Assembly (NCBI GenBank): GCA_023159155.1
Contig: JAJNNX010000011.1
Span: 744,001 to 808,000 of the forward strand
Direction: 5' to 3'
Source: Ustulina deusta
Taxonomy: Eukaryota; Ascomycota; Sordariomycetes; Xylariales; Xylariaceae
DNA length: 64,000 nucleotides
The notes beneath the pieces are model-generated. The model did not search any database and had not been told where the DNA came from. It saw only the letters and a program-made list of their open reading frames with translations. The translations under genes were made by a program, and so were the position numbers. Positions 13,461 through 26,520 of the stretch are shown piece by piece. How positions within the stretch are numbered: the stretch's first letter is position 1; every line of letters starts with the position of its first letter.

Positions 13461-13964
13461 CTATGGTTTCTCTTTGCTCGACACAAGGCTATAGAATGTC
13501 AGTTCTCCGTATTTTGTGACATGATGAGATAATAGGGATTCGTACGCTAAGACAAGCACAACGATGAAGATGAGGGCAACGGCCAGCACAACACAGATGG
13601 TGCCCTGGATATGCGACATGCGACTCGGCGAGCTATGAACGTGCAGATTCCAGCCGGGCATTGTACAGCAGGAAGACCGAGATTCGTGAATCGTGGATTC
13701 CGAGGCCGGGCGGTGGTGCGTTATTGTCGGTTCTGTGGCTGGACTTCCAGAGGGGAAGTAGGTGGTGTGAGGATAACGAGAAGCGACTGGGAATAAGTGA
13801 TAATGCGGCGCTCGTTGATTGAGCCTCCACTCGGCCCAAGCATTTTGATCGTTGTGATCCGTGGAGAACTCTGACTCGGCAACTTCTGTCTTTTGACTAC
13901 TAGTCAACGATGCAGTGGGCGCCGGGGCGGTGATGGCGATGGGGATATTTTGCTGTGTAGACAT
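13461..13964 (-). CDS. Small single-pass membrane protein, hypothetical
   Basis: The ATG at 13964 opens a 167-aa frame. It has a Ser/Thr/His-rich, low-complexity N-terminal two thirds and one strong membrane helix near residues 121-143 (GTICVVLAVALIFIVVLVLAY). A short tail follows. There is no signal peptide, so it could be a tail-anchored or type II/III membrane protein. It is convergent with the LrgB gene, whose stop lies 200 bp away. I do not recognise the family. A GTACGA donor-like site just after the membrane segment means the last ~20 residues could be spliced differently. Confidence 0.45.
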   Translation of the reverse strand: MSTQQNIPIAITAPAPTASLTSSQKTEVAESEFSTDHNDQNAWAEWRLNQRAPHYHLFPVASRYPHTTYFPSGSPATEPTITHHRPASESTIHESRSSCCTMPGWNLHVHSSPSRMSHIQGTICVVLAVALIFIVVLVLAYESLLSHHVTKYGELTFYSLVSSKEKP

Positions 13965-14954
13965 TGTAGGGAGCGGGATATGAAAGTCGGTTCGTGCTAT
14001 TGAGCAATTGTCGACATATCCAAAGTCAAGTCGGGTGAAAAGTAGCTTGCACTGACGGGTATTAGGGATGGGGCCACGGATGAGGAGAAGAGTCTCTTGA
14101 TGGTCTGCCAGCTATCAATTAATTAATGCACCGGTCTCCGGAATGGCGACCTACAAGGTGAATCAAGAAGTAGCTGGGGATCGACAACCTACCCTGGGGG
14201 ACTGCATGCAGTGCTGCAGTCTACATGTGATGTAGTTTTCGTTTCACGCGCCACAACGCCTCGCTACCGGTTGGTGTGCATAGATAGGGACGAAAACTCT
14301 TGGTCCGGTCTAGATACTGGCCAGATCGAGGGCCAAGAGGATATTCTGTGAGGTGAAATGCAGGCAGGAAAAGCAAATAATATAAATAAAGGATGCATGC
14401 GGGGTGTTGTGGTGTATCGTCACCCGTGGACTCTCCGATCTTGTTATCACGGTGTTACACGTTTGCTTCTTAAGATGCGCAATTAAATGAATGCCCTTTG
14501 AGCTCCGGTTGTGTGAGATACGTCTGGGTACCTGGAACAGTGCAATTGAGGTTACATTTAGCTATTGGATCGCGGTCGGAAGGCATTTTCTCCCGGTTGA
14601 GTGAGCAACTTCGCTTTCCCGCCGTCTGCCTCACCCAAACCGCATATTTTGTACCATGCCTTGTACCTTGGAGAAGGATCTGTTGTGGCACGTCAGGAAA
14701 CACGAGGGCGGCTATCGGATGCTCTCGGAGCCGTGAAGCATAGCGATAATTGTCATACATATTATGTTGCTCTGCATTCAGCTAGATGACTCGAGATATA
14801 GTCCATCTAAACAGAACAGCTGCTGCAAACCCTAGCACCAGAGTAATTCAAGCCAACGCCAACTCTAATGATACACCCAACAAAGGAAATCCGCATGTAG
14901 AGAGCGTAATAGGAACGTACACCAGGTTTTAGTACAACAAATAGAAGAACCCCG
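13965..14954. other. Intergenic between two minus-strand genes
   Basis: It holds the promoter of the small membrane-protein gene and the 3' flank of the coiled-coil gene. Short frames at 14470-14789 overlap on both strands and have no recognisable content. No RNA gene or repeat was seen. Confidence 0.4.
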
Positions 14955-17111
14955 TCACAAGCCAAGCTCAACTCCATCCTCATCCAAGAGGCCCAAACCA
15001 CTGTCGTACTTCCTCCTCCTCCCCCGCTTCCCCGAGCCCGAGCGAGCGAGATCCCCCGAGAGAAACTCCCCCGGCTGCGGCTCCGGCGTCGCCAGCCCTC
15101 TCGCCGCCGCCGAGCTGGATCTCGTCGTCCTCCTCGGCGGCGCCGCGGCCGCAGCGACTTTCTCGAGCTCGGCCTTCATCGCCTCGACCGCCTCCCGGGC
15201 CAACCTCGTGCCCTCCTCGGCCTCCTCGGCCCTGCGCTCCAGCGCGGCGTTCTCCAGCCGCAGCTTCGCGATAACTTCATGAGCGTTCCGCAAGCCCTCG
15301 TTGATGCCGTGGATCTCGCGCCGCAGCTCCAGCACCCGCGCGTCCCGCAGCGCAAGCGCCGCCCCGTACGACCGGTTCCGCACCTTGGTCTCCACCTCCT
15401 TGCGCATCTGCAGCTCCCGCATCTTCGTCTGCAGCTCCTCGGCCTCGGCCAGGGCGTCGCCGAGCTTGGTCTCCAGCTCGCCGATGACGGCCCCGCGCTC
15501 CGCGAGCTGCGCCTCGGCGTCCTCCAACGCCCCCCGCAGCGCCGCCGCCGTCGCCTCCCCGTCCCCCTCCACCCGCTCCACCAGCGCCTCCAGCTCGCCC
15601 ATGTCCCGCCGGTACCCCTCGGCCGCGCCCTTGAGGCGGTCGAGCCCGACCTCGAGCTCCGCGATCCGCGCGTCCCGCTCCCGCAGCACCTCCCGCTGCC
15701 CCGCCATGGCGTCCACCCGCGCCCCCAGCTGCTGCCGCAGCGACAGCTCGATCGCGTGGTACTCGTCGATGGCCTCGTCGTCCTCGCGCCCCTTGCGCCC
15801 CAGCTCCCGCAGCCGCGACACCACCAGGTCCAGCACCTCCGCCGCCCGCGACGTCAGCGGCAGCGTGATCTCTCCCGGCGTGATGTACTCCAGCTCGAGC
15901 CGCGCCGTGCGGAACCCCGAGGCGATCGACGCGATCACCTCGCTCGGCGTCGACCCGCCGAACCCGAGCGCGTCCAGCGACGACGACACCTCCGACAGCG
16001 CGGCCGTGCGCTCCGAGAGCGCCTGCAGCACCGCGTCCATACGGTCTTCGAGCTCCTGGTCATGGCGCGCCGTGGGGGAGGGGGAGGGGGAGGCTGAGGC
16101 TAAGGGTGCGGTTGAGAGCTGTTCCGCGAGACGCGCTTGCTGCGCCGCGTGCCCGTCGAGCGTCTCGCTTAGTTTCGTCAGCTCGAGCCGCAGAGACACG
16201 AGCTCAGCTTCGAGCGCCTCCTTCTCGGGATCGGGAAGCGCCGCCTGCACCCCGACGTGCGACGGTGGCGTCGCGGGCGGCATCGTCACCTTGCGAGTGG
16301 AGAACGGCGTTGCCGGCAGCGTCGGGCTCGTGCATGGGGGTGTCAGGAAGGGCGCGGAAGCAGCCCTAGAGGGCGAGGGCGCGGCCGCGCCGCTCTTCCG
16401 CCGCCGCGACGGCGTGCTGCACACTATCTCCATCGCCGTGAAGTTGCTGCTGTCCCCCTCTACCACGCTGTCCGAGAAGGGGTCGCGCGGCGCCAGCGTC
16501 CAGTCGTAGAAACTCGAGGACGGCAGGTCGTAGCCGTTGTCGAGATCGTCGTCCTCGTCTTCGCCGAGCGCCGGAAGCTGCTGCTGCGCCGCTAGCTCCG
16601 TCCGCAACGTCTCGACTTGGCGCTCCAACTCTACCATCCGCTCCGCGTCCTGCGCTAGGGCCTCGTTGTGCAGGCGCTCGATCTCGGCATCGCGGTTCGC
16701 TAGCTCGGCGCGCAGACGCTGCACCTCGGCCGCAACCTTGGCGGCTGCCGCGGTGTTCCCTTTGCGCGCTCGCGCCTGGGTGGTTCGTCTCGGGGTCGTC
16801 TCCTTCTCACCCGTGGACGCCCGGCGGCGTTTCGCAGACGGCTCGCCCAGCGACGAGCGCTTGACCATCGGCGTCAGCCCCGTGGAGCATGTTTCGTCAG
16901 CGACGTCATCGCGAGAGAGCTCCGGTCCCGGATCCGAGAAGCGCACCCGCTTCTTCGGGCGCGGCTTGTTTGGCGTTTTCAGTATTGCCGGCAACGGCGC
17001 AGAGACGACTCGTGGCCGAGGCAATGGTGCAGCGGCAGCGGTAGTGCTGGCACAGCTGCGAGGCGTGCGCCGCAGCGCAATGGGGAGGTCTAAGTCGTGT
17101 GGATTGGTCAT
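14955..17111 (-). CDS. Coiled-coil protein with RVxF-like motif, function unknown
   Basis: A single uninterrupted frame of 718 aa runs from the ATG at 17111 (MTNPHDLDLP). An in-frame ATG at 17153 would add 14 residues but reads like leader. The N-terminus is Pro/Arg-rich and contains KKRVRFSDPGPE, which fits the RVxF docking motif for protein phosphatase 1. Two long heptad-like coiled coils follow (about residues 125-190 and 295-690, rich in Glu, Leu, Ala and Arg), separated by a disordered Ser/Pro stretch. The C-terminus has basic GKRGRRRKYDS, possibly a nuclear signal. Such an architecture is common in spindle-pole, kinetochore and cytoskeletal scaffolds, but I cannot assign a named family. 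The gene is strikingly GC-rich at third positions, which creates long open frames on the opposite strand. Confidence 0.7.
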   Translation of the reverse strand: MTNPHDLDLPIALRRTPRSCASTTAAAAPLPRPRVVSAPLPAILKTPNKPRPKKRVRFSDPGPELSRDDVADETCSTGLTPMVKRSSLGEPSAKRRRASTGEKETTPRRTTQARARKGNTAAAAKVAAEVQRLRAELANRDAEIERLHNEALAQDAERMVELERQVETLRTELAAQQQLPALGEDEDDDLDNGYDLPSSSFYDWTLAPRDPFSDSVVEGDSSNFTAMEIVCSTPSRRRKSGAAAPSPSRAASAPFLTPPCTSPTLPATPFSTRKVTMPPATPPSHVGVQAALPDPEKEALEAELVSLRLELTKLSETLDGHAAQQARLAEQLSTAPLASASPSPSPTARHDQELEDRMDAVLQALSERTAALSEVSSSLDALGFGGSTPSEVIASIASGFRTARLELEYITPGEITLPLTSRAAEVLDLVVSRLRELGRKGREDDEAIDEYHAIELSLRQQLGARVDAMAGQREVLRERDARIAELEVGLDRLKGAAEGYRRDMGELEALVERVEGDGEATAAALRGALEDAEAQLAERGAVIGELETKLGDALAEAEELQTKMRELQMRKEVETKVRNRSYGAALALRDARVLELRREIHGINEGLRNAHEVIAKLRLENAALERRAEEAEEGTRLAREAVEAMKAELEKVAAAAAPPRRTTRSSSAAARGLATPEPQPGEFLSGDLARSGSGKRGRRRKYDSGLGLLDEDGVELGL

Positions 17112-18493
17112 CCCGTCGTGACGCTTTGACACAATTATTAGTCCCATCAGCATGCAGGCGATCCCGAATAGGTAATACGTTACCAGTTACAGTACAGTAC
17201 ACATCCAATTGCCAGGAAAGAAAAAAAAAATAGAGGATGGTTTCAATTGGAAGCAAAAATGGTCATGTCAAGACCGAGCATTTTGTATTGCTGCTTGCTT
17301 CTTAGCTTGTTCCACCGACACGGTCTTCTTGCCGTCTGTCACTATGGAAAGTCGCGTCGGCTGTATCCTGCAAAGTAAACAATCGCATCCCTGGTTGCCA
17401 TCGTCTGCTCCACTTGTTTATTGATTTCCTATTGCGGCTTGGCGTGAGTATGCCGGTTCCCTAACCCCGCCATTTCCCAGCCAATCAATTCATCGTGACA
17501 TGGATGTTTTGGGGAATTGGAGCTTCTCGGTGAGACTAAGGTGGAGAAGAACAGTTTGCTCGAGGACGAGTATCTATTTACTATCAAACTTCAGAGTCCA
17601 AACAAAAACTACCCGTCGGTAGTCATGGGAGTTATCATACTACGCTTGGGGCGACGGACCAATCCTGTATATAGTTAAGGGATAGTTGCCAAGTGGCAAC
17701 AACAAGACTGATGACCCCTTACCGACTATTAATTGCGTCTGACAATAGAGCTAGTCCAGGCAAGTTTTCGATCTATCTGATTATTCCTGCGGCAATTACA
17801 GTGTTAGGAAGCGGTCAGCTGTAGGTAGGGGGTATGGATCTTGTTGTTGCGTAAGCAGCTCTGAACTCCCTTGGTAACCCTTCTTCAACCATATCCAGAA
17901 TGTTTTTGTTTCTGATATGCAGTGTACGTCTGGCATTACTAGCACGAGGTCATATTTATAGTGTCATGTAACCGAGGAGTGTTTTGTCTCAGCCAATTTG
18001 TATTTTAGTTATAGATTGATTCAACAAACTGTTATTAATACATTCCCATATTGTTGCTCTATCAGTCGGCCGTAGCTCCTTCGGCTATTCATTTTATTGG
18101 CTGGGCACATAAGCCGCTGGGCTGATCGCTTGTATTGGCAGGCCCTTGTTACATGGCGCACCATAGGCCCGGGGAGTGATTTTGCTGTTGTGAAAAGATT
18201 CTGAGAATGCTTCTCTCTGGTAACATCACCGCCCTTGCGACATAGCAATTCTGATATGAATTTGATTAGCTTGGACTCGATGGCACACGCGAGATAAAGG
18301 GGATGATGTGAATGCCCTTACTGTTCGGGTTTTTAGAAGGGTATGGAATAAGAAGTAATGGAAATATAATTAGCTATAATTGCTGTGAGTACTGTCGAAA
18401 TAAGTTCTGAAATTATACGGTGGAAAATTTGGGATATTGCTGAAATAACAGTTTCTGGAGTATTTGGTGATAATGCACATATCAGCGAATGAA
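17112..18493. other. Intergenic region between the coiled-coil gene and the transposon block
   Basis: Base composition is normal up to about 18,350 and then becomes A/T-rich toward the insertion site. No convincing gene is seen; the 75-aa frame at 18021-18248 has no recognisable feature. The last five bases before the element, 18494-18498 (TTATA), are the left copy of the target-site duplication of element E1. Confidence 0.5.
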
Positions 18494-18498
18494 TTATA

Positions 18499-18628
18499 TG
18501 TCAGAAGAGGTATATAGTAATCCCGTTGATTATTTAGAAGTCTAAGTTATAATATAAGTAGGTAGTAGATATAGAAGTTTTATATATAGCATATAAATCG
18601 TAAGTATTCTAGCTTTTTAGTTTTAATA
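18499..18628 (-). repeat. E1 left (3') LTR, 130 bp
   Basis: It starts TGTCAGAAGAGG and ends TTTTAATA, where the partner LTR ends TTTTGACA. It matches 49343-49472 along its length with transition differences only by eye. It abuts TTATA on the outside. Confidence 0.88.
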
Positions 18629-19974
18629 CTTTTTTTTGATTTTTATATTATTGTATTTTTAGAGTTAGATCTTTAAAAAAATTTAACTCCTTTTAAAGTT
18701 TCTAAAGTTTAGATCTTTAAAAATATTTGATTTTTTTTAAAAATTAGTACTTTATTATATTTTTAAACAAAAAATAATATTATAATATATAATATTTTAA
18801 GTTTTTTAAAATAGAACGCTTTAAAAAATAAAAGCTTTATTAAAATTGTTATATTTATAATTTTTTATTTTAGGTATAAAAAGCAGCATAATTTTATAAA
18901 AAACTTATTAATTTATTTTATTTGAATTTTTTTTTGCTATATATTAATTATAATAAACTTTTTTTAATAATTAATATTTTAAATTAAAGCTTTAATTAAA
19001 AGTATTTTTAAAGTTATAAATTTATTAGTTTTAAATAAAGTTTGTTTTTTAATTTATATTATATATAAACTTTTTTTATAAAATATTATATATATATTTT
19101 TTTAATTATTTTATTTTTAATTAGTATTATATTAAATAGTTAAACTTTTTAATTTTTTTTTAAAATAATTATAAGTTTGTTTTTAAAAGTTTTAAAATAT
19201 TTTTTATATTTTTATACTTTTTTTTAGTTAGTTATATAAGTTGTAATTCTAAAATATTATATATTTTTTTATTTAATTGTTTTTTTTTATAATAGCTATA
19301 CTAAAAATATACTAGATTTTTTGTTTATTTTTTATTTAGTATAAAATTTTTTTATAAATATTTTAAAAAGCTTTATAGTAATATATTTTCTAAGCTTTAG
19401 TACTAGCTAAAATTTATTTAATATTGCTTATATTATTATATTTTTGTACTAGGTATTTTTATATTAATAAAAATAATATAATTATTATAATATTTTAATA
19501 AATATTATATAGTATAAATAAATATATAGCTAATTATTATATTTAATAAGTTTTAAATAGCTTTAAAAGATTATTTTAAATATTTTGCTAATATTATATT
19601 AGTTTAGATATTTTTTATAAGTTAGACTTATTATATTTAAATAAATAAATATATAAAAAATTTAATTAGGATCTAATACTAGTATTTATTATTATTTTTA
19701 GTAAAATATAGTTTTTAAATATTTTATAATCTTTGTTTTAATATTTTTTATATTATTATTATTTATTTTTGCTAAGTTAAATATATTTTTTTTTTTTTTA
19801 GTTTATAATAGTTTTAATAAATATTGTTTAAAGTTATAAAAATAATTTTTTATTAAATTATAAGTTTTAAGTATTATAGCAGTAAAAAATAATCTTATAT
19901 TAAATTAAAAAGGGTTTTTATTAGTTTTATATATAGACTATTAGTTAATTTTAGCCAAACTATTATTTAAGTTC

Positions 19975-20198
19975 TAAAGATTTTTTAAATTTTTCGAAAG
20001 CTAGTTTAAATAGTAGTTTTATAAGTTTATTTACTACTTAGTTTAAAATAAACATATATTTAAAGTTAATTTAACTTATAATAATTTATTTTTAATACTA
20101 TTTATTTTAGATATTTATATATATATATTTTTTTTATATAGTAGTAAGTTATAGGCTACTAAAATAGCTTTTTAGTTATTACTATAAATAATTATTAA
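19975..20198 (-). pseudogene. E1 pol remnant: RNase H C-terminal end
   Basis: Minus-strand translation near 20031-19975 reads KLLFKLAFEKFKKSLEL with mutated residues, which fits the ADxLTKPL..F..F...LGL ending of copia polyproteins. The frame is cut by the insertion of E2 at 20198/20199. Adding this piece to the part at 37235-37954 puts the RT YVDD site and the RNase H end about 900 bp apart, the normal copia spacing. That independently supports the nested arrangement. Confidence 0.65.
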
Positions 20199-20362
20199 TG
20201 TTATAGCGATTCAGTCACTTGTTAAAGATAATAATTATTATATAAAATATAAATAAATAATCTTTTTTTTTTAAGTATAAAATTATAAAAACATCTACTT
20301 ACTTATAAATATAATAAATATATTTATAGCTATAGCTAATATATTTATAGTTATACTTATTA
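20199..20362 (-). repeat. E2 left LTR, 164 bp
   Basis: It matches 37072-37234 apart from transition changes and the length of one poly-T run. It begins TGTTATAGCGATTCAGTCAC; its last bases are CTTATTA. ATTAA lies immediately outside. Confidence 0.8.
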
Positions 20363-23300
20363 AGTGCTTTTTCTTTTAAATAAAGTTACTTATCCTAGGT
20401 TATAAATATTTTCTATAATTTAATATTTTTAACTTTTTTTGTTATATAATATGTAGTACTTGTTTTTTCTAATTTTTCTAGTTTTTATACTCTTTTATTA
20501 TTTCTGTAATTTTATCTAACTTAATAAAGCTTTGCTTTATTTTATTAAAAATATTTTTATAGTTATTAAGCATTTTTATTACTTGCTTAAAAACATTTTT
20601 AATATTTTTTTTATATGTTTTAGTAGTACATATAGCTTTTTATAGTTAAAGTTTAATAATATTAACTTTTTTAGTTATTTTATTATTATTAAAGTTAAGC
20701 TTATTAATTTAAGTAGTTAGCTTAGCAATAGTTTTATTTTATTGCTTAAATTTGATTTTATAGCTAATAAGTTAAGCTTTTAGGTTATTAAGCTTGTTTT
20801 ATATAGTATTTAAATTAATTTCTTTGTAATATTTTTTTTTAAAATTATTAATACACTTTTTTAAATAAATATAAAGCTAAGTAATAAATTTATTAAAGTT
20901 ATTTATAGCTTTTTTATAGTTAGATTTAATTTATATTAAGTTTATTTAATTAAGTTTTGTTAGTTATTTTATAATTATTAGGTTAAAGCTACTATTTAAA
21001 AATATAAACCTAAAAGCTAAAATATTAGCCCTATTAAAAAGTAAAAACTTTTATATTTTTATTTTTATTTTTAGCTTTTGTAGCATTTATATATTTAGTT
21101 TTAAAGTTTTATATAAAACTATTAGCTATAAAAAGTTTTTTATTATTTTTGCTAAATAGTTTAATAAACTTTTTAATAACTAAGTTATAAAAAAAGTTAA
21201 ATTTGTTTATTTTATTATTAAAACAAACAATAGCTTTATTAAAATTATTTGTTTTACTATATAGTTTTTTAAATATTGCTAAGCTACTATTAGACTTATT
21301 ACAAATGTTTTATTAATTATTATTTTTAGCTTTTTTTTTACTATAAATATTGCTTTTTTAATTATTACTATTATATAATGCTTATTTTTTATAGCTATAT
21401 AATATTATATAAAACTTGCTTTTATTAAAATTAAACAAGTAATTAAAAATATTATTATTGCTTTTATTATTATTATTATTATTGCTATTTTTAAACAATC
21501 TAATAGTAATAATTAACTATTTTTTATTTTTAATGCTTAATTTATTACTTTTAGTATTTTTATTATTTTTATTATTCTAATAGATTTTTTTTAATATAAT
21601 ATTTTTTTTTTAAGTATTATCTTTAATAGGAGTAGTATTATATTTAGTAGCTTTTTTAGCCGCAGCAATTTCTTTTCTTTTTTGTAGCCCGATCCAGAAA
21701 CTTCGAATTTTTTTTTTTGGTTACTTATGCTATATTAATAGGTTTGGCAGTTTTTTTAATATTTTTGTTATTTTTGCTATTATTTTAACTAAAACTTATA
21801 ACTATATATTTATTTTTAGTATTATTATATACTATAGTAAATATAATTTGTTTATTATTATTATTATTATTATTATTATTTAAGTTTATATTAGCGCTTT
21901 AAATAATAGAAATATTAGGTCTTTAGTTAGTAAAAATATTATATCTATTAGTAACTATAACATTTATATTGTTTTGCTAAACATAATATTTTTTTTGTTA
22001 TAGCTATTAAATAAAAAAGTAGTATTATTATTATACTAGAGCTAATTTTAAGCTAACAGCTAATCTATTAAGTTTAATATAGTTGCTATAATAGTTAATA
22101 CTTTTATAGATCTAATACTAAATATAATAAAATAGATTTTTTTTAAATTTTATAAAAAGAAAAAAGCAGTAAAAAAAGTAAAAAGAGTAAGGCCTATTTA
22201 TATAAACAGACTAGTATATAACTTTATATTTTGTTCTTTTTATTATAGCTATATTAGTTTATAATAGATATATTTAATAGCAGGTATGCTTTATTGTTTA
22301 GGAAAATGCTCCTAAATATATAAAAAAAATATTATTATTTATTTTGTGATAGGTAGCCGTAGTAATATATATTTTCTTTTTAGCTATTTATATATTATTT
22401 TTGTAGTAGTTTTTTTGTTATTATTGCAGTAGCTAAGCTTAGTAATATATGTTTTATTTGTAGCTATATATTTGTTGTTTTTAATATAGTTTTTTAAGGA
22501 ATAAAATAGTTGTAACAAATATAATATGTTTTTTATTAATATATACGGTTAGTTTATAATTTTTAAAAAATAAAAGTTTTTTAAAATAAATATAATATAT
22601 TTATTGCTTTATATATGTTTTTTTTGTTTTATTTTTTAGTATAGTTATTTTAATAAGTTGTCTTTTTTTATATAAGCAATATTATACTTTTTATATTTTT
22701 TTGCTTAATCGATAGTATTATTAGTTTTATATTTATTAACCAAATTAAGTACTAATAGTTTTAGTTTTTTTTTATTAAAGTTTTAGTTATATTTATTATT
22801 TTAAATTTTTTTATTTAATAGTATATTTAACTAAAGATTTACTATTTAAAAATCAGATTTTTTTTAAGTAATTTTTTTAATTTTTTAGTAATTTTTAGTC
22901 CTTTTAATAATAACTAGGCCTAATAAAAAGATTTCTTTATTAAAAAGATCTTTTTTTTATTTAAGTTTATAAAGCTATATAACTAAGATTATAAAATAAA
23001 TATACTAACTAACTACTAAAAAAATTAAGTTTATATATTAATAGCTTTATTTTTTTTAATAATTTTAAAAAGTTTTATTTTTATTAGTAATTATTTTTGT
23101 TTAAGTTTGCTAAGTAAGTAATAATTTTTATATAGTTTAAAATAAACTATATTATTTTTATTAAAAGTTATTAAAATATATTTATTGTTATATTTTTTTT
23201 TAGTAATTATATTAGTTATATTAATTAAATATTTAGCTTTTTAAGTATGTTTTGTTTTTAATATTTTTATTGTTTTATTATTAGCTTTAATACTTTTTTT

Positions 23301-26233
23301 TTAGTTTAAAATATTTATAATAGATTGTAGCTAAAATTCTAGCACTAGTTAGTTTAGTAATTTTTTAACTATTACTAATAATATATTATTTAAGTAGTGT
23401 TATAGTACTAGTAGTAATTTGGTTTAAAAAATATTTGGATTAATAGCTATATAAAACTTAATAGCTATTTTAATAATTTGGTTTTTTTTTTAAAAGCTTA
23501 TTTGTTTAAAAATAATAAATTATTAAAAAGAAAAGTTTAACGTTTAATATGTTATAGATTTTTTTTTAAACTTTATTAGTAAATTTTAAGTTTTTATTAC
23601 TAATAATAACTATTAGCAATTTTTAATTATATAGATATAATATTTATAATAGTATTTTTGTTTAGTTTTTTGCTATATATTTTTTATGTTCTAATATTAA
23701 AAGCGATTTTTTGTTAGTTTTATATAATATAATTGTTAATATATTAAAATAGTTATATTTTTTTATATTTTAAAAAGAATTTTTAGATTTTACTAGCGGC
23801 ATGTTTATAATAAAATCTATAGCAATAGTATAATAAAAAATAGCTAATGTTTTAATTAGTATTAATTTAGTTTTTTATATATATTATATAATAAATTATA
23901 AACTAGCATATATTCTAATATTTATTAAAAAAATATATACTTTATAAGTTATATAATATATGTTTTATATTAAAATAGTAATATTTATTATATATAAGTT
24001 TAAAAATATATAAAGATTATTTTTTGTTATAGCTAATATAAAAAAAAAGATTATTATTAAACAAAAAAAAGGCTACTATACTTTTTTGGTATTTAGTTGG
24101 TTCAATAGCAAGGCTATTTAGCTTTTTATTTTTTTTTGCTTTTTTTTTTTTTTTGTTTTTTTTGAAGTAAAATATTTTTTATTTAGTTATATTTAGTATT
24201 GGTATTATATTTTTAGGTTATTTTTTTTTAAACTTATTACTAATTATTAGGGTTAATATAGAAAGGTTTGTTACAACTTTGTTTTTTTTAGCAAAGTATG
24301 CTTAACAAACGTTATTTTTTTAGATATTATTTAGCGTACTTAATTTATTTTTTTTAGCTTTTTTTTGTTTTTTTTAGCTTTTGTAGTAATTTAGAAAGTA
24401 TGTCTAGTATTATATTTAGCATTTTTAGTATATACTAAATTTTAAACTAAAATTAAAAAAAATAATTAGTTATATTAATAAGTTTTAGGTTAGTTTTGTT
24501 TAAATTTATAGTATATAATAAAATATATATTACTATTTTTTTAATTAGTATATAGTTTATTAATATATTTATTAGTTATATATTTGATTAGATTATTTTT
24601 TATAGCTTTTTATATGCTTAAATTACTGCTGCTATTTTTTTTTTATTAATTTATATTTTTTTTTAATATTGCTAGTAAGCTTAAATAAAAATATAATTAG
24701 CTTAACTTTTATTACTAAAATATTTTAGCTTAGTATTAATATATTATTTTATTTGTTTTTTAATTAAAAAACTATTAATTTATAGGCTTTTTTATAAATA
24801 TTTATTCTAAAAATTTTTTTTATTTAGTTTGTAGTAATAAGTAATATATTATATATATAAATATTTTTATAACGCTTTTTAGTTTTTTTTTTTTTTTTTT
24901 GTTAGTTTAAAAATAACTTTAGAAATAAAGCTTTATTTTATTAGTTTAAACTTTTTAATAAGTAAGTTTTTTTTTTTTTTGTTTGAGCTAATAAGTTAGT
25001 TTTATTATTATTATAATGCTTTAATTTTGTAGTTAAACTAAGCTATTCTGCGGTATAGCTAGCTAGCTATTTTAATATATATTTTTAGTTTTTTAAATCT
25101 TTTAATTTTGTTATTTATTTTAGTAATATTTTTATTATTAATATTATATTTTAGTAGCTATACTAATAAAAAAGCAGCAAAAGATTTTAAAGCATTAATA
25201 TAAACTTTTATTTTATTAAAAATATTTATTATTATTTTTATATATTTTATATAAGTATTAAAATTATTACTAAAAATATAATATATAAAAAACAGGCAGT
25301 TTATAAACTTTTGTATAAATATTAATAAGTTCTTAAATCTTATTAATATTACGTTTGATCTTGTAAAGCTTTAAAGGTTAATAATAATTATTCTATTGTA
25401 ATATTTAAAATATACTAATAATTAAAAAAAAAGCTTAATATATTAAATAATATAAATTAGAGTTTGCTAACTATATTTTTAATTATATTATTTTAGTTAA
25501 GTAGTAAATATATATTTAGTACTATAATTTTGTTTAATAGTTATAGATCTACTATTAATTAATTTTTTTTAGTACTATTAATTATTTTTTAAATAATAAA
25601 AATAAAGTAGGCAACTAAAATAAGTTTATTTATAAATATAAGTTTTTTTTAAATATATATTTTGTTATATTTAGCATTAAAAAATTTGTAATCTTTAATA
25701 TTTAATAGGTATGCTTTAATAGTTTTAAGCTAATTTTATTATTTATTTACTAGGTTTATTTATATTTTTTAATTCTTTAATATAAGTATAATGTTTTTAT
25801 TACAAAAGATATTATATTTATTAAGCAGTTCGTAAATTCTTTTTGTTTATAATATATTATTTATTATTATAACTATTTTAGTTATTAATCTAATTATAAA
25901 TATATTTATTAGTTTTATTATTTTGTAAAATAATATGTTTATTGTTATAACTAGTATAGTTAAATTATTTATTTGTTTTTTTATAAAAAATACATATATT
26001 TTTTAAGCTTTTTTTTTATTTAAATACTTTACTATTTTGGTTTAGTTTTTTTAACTTATATTATTTTTCCAGTAATTTATAACATTTATTTAATTAATAA
26101 TTTAAGTAATCTTATTTTTTTAATATTTAAAAATAGTTTTTAGTTTTTTATTTTTTTATATTATAATTAGCTAAATATATAAGTTATAAACTATAACTTT
26201 TTTTAATAAATATTTATTTAGTATTATACTATA

Positions 26234-26520
26234 TGTTGGAATAACTAGTATTAGTTACAACTATATCGTGCACCTGCGTATTACGCGGGTGAACAGATGT
26301 CTTTATATAGAGACTATCAGCTATAAGGACTTTATTTCCTTTTATTGTTTTAGCTCGTACGCTAGCAGAATTCTCTTTTTAAAAAGAATTCTGTTTTATA
26401 TAAAGCATTCTTTTTTTTTTTTTTTTTAGTACAAGATTTAAATATAATATAATATAATATATTTTATTAATATATATTTATTTGTTTTTATATATAATAT
26501 TATATATAGCTTATTTAATA
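26234..26520 (+). repeat. E3 5' LTR, 287 bp
   Basis: It starts TGTTGGAATAACTAG and ends TTTAATA, mutated from an AACA-type end. Its first third keeps GC, including a near-palindrome CACCTGCGTATTACGCGGGTG at about 26271-26291. Its partner at 33617 is mutated there but keeps GC in its last third. Confidence 0.86.

Noticed and set aside
15279..17121. Long plus-strand frames (272, 402 and 194 aa) opposite the coiled-coil gene
   Set aside because: They are Ser/Arg- or Pro/Arg-rich mirror frames produced by the GC-rich codons of the minus-strand gene. They overlap each other and have no domain signature.
21841..21890. (ATT)n tracts in E2 as functional repeats
   Set aside because: Short trinucleotide runs such as these are common in A/T-saturated DNA and carry no further signal.
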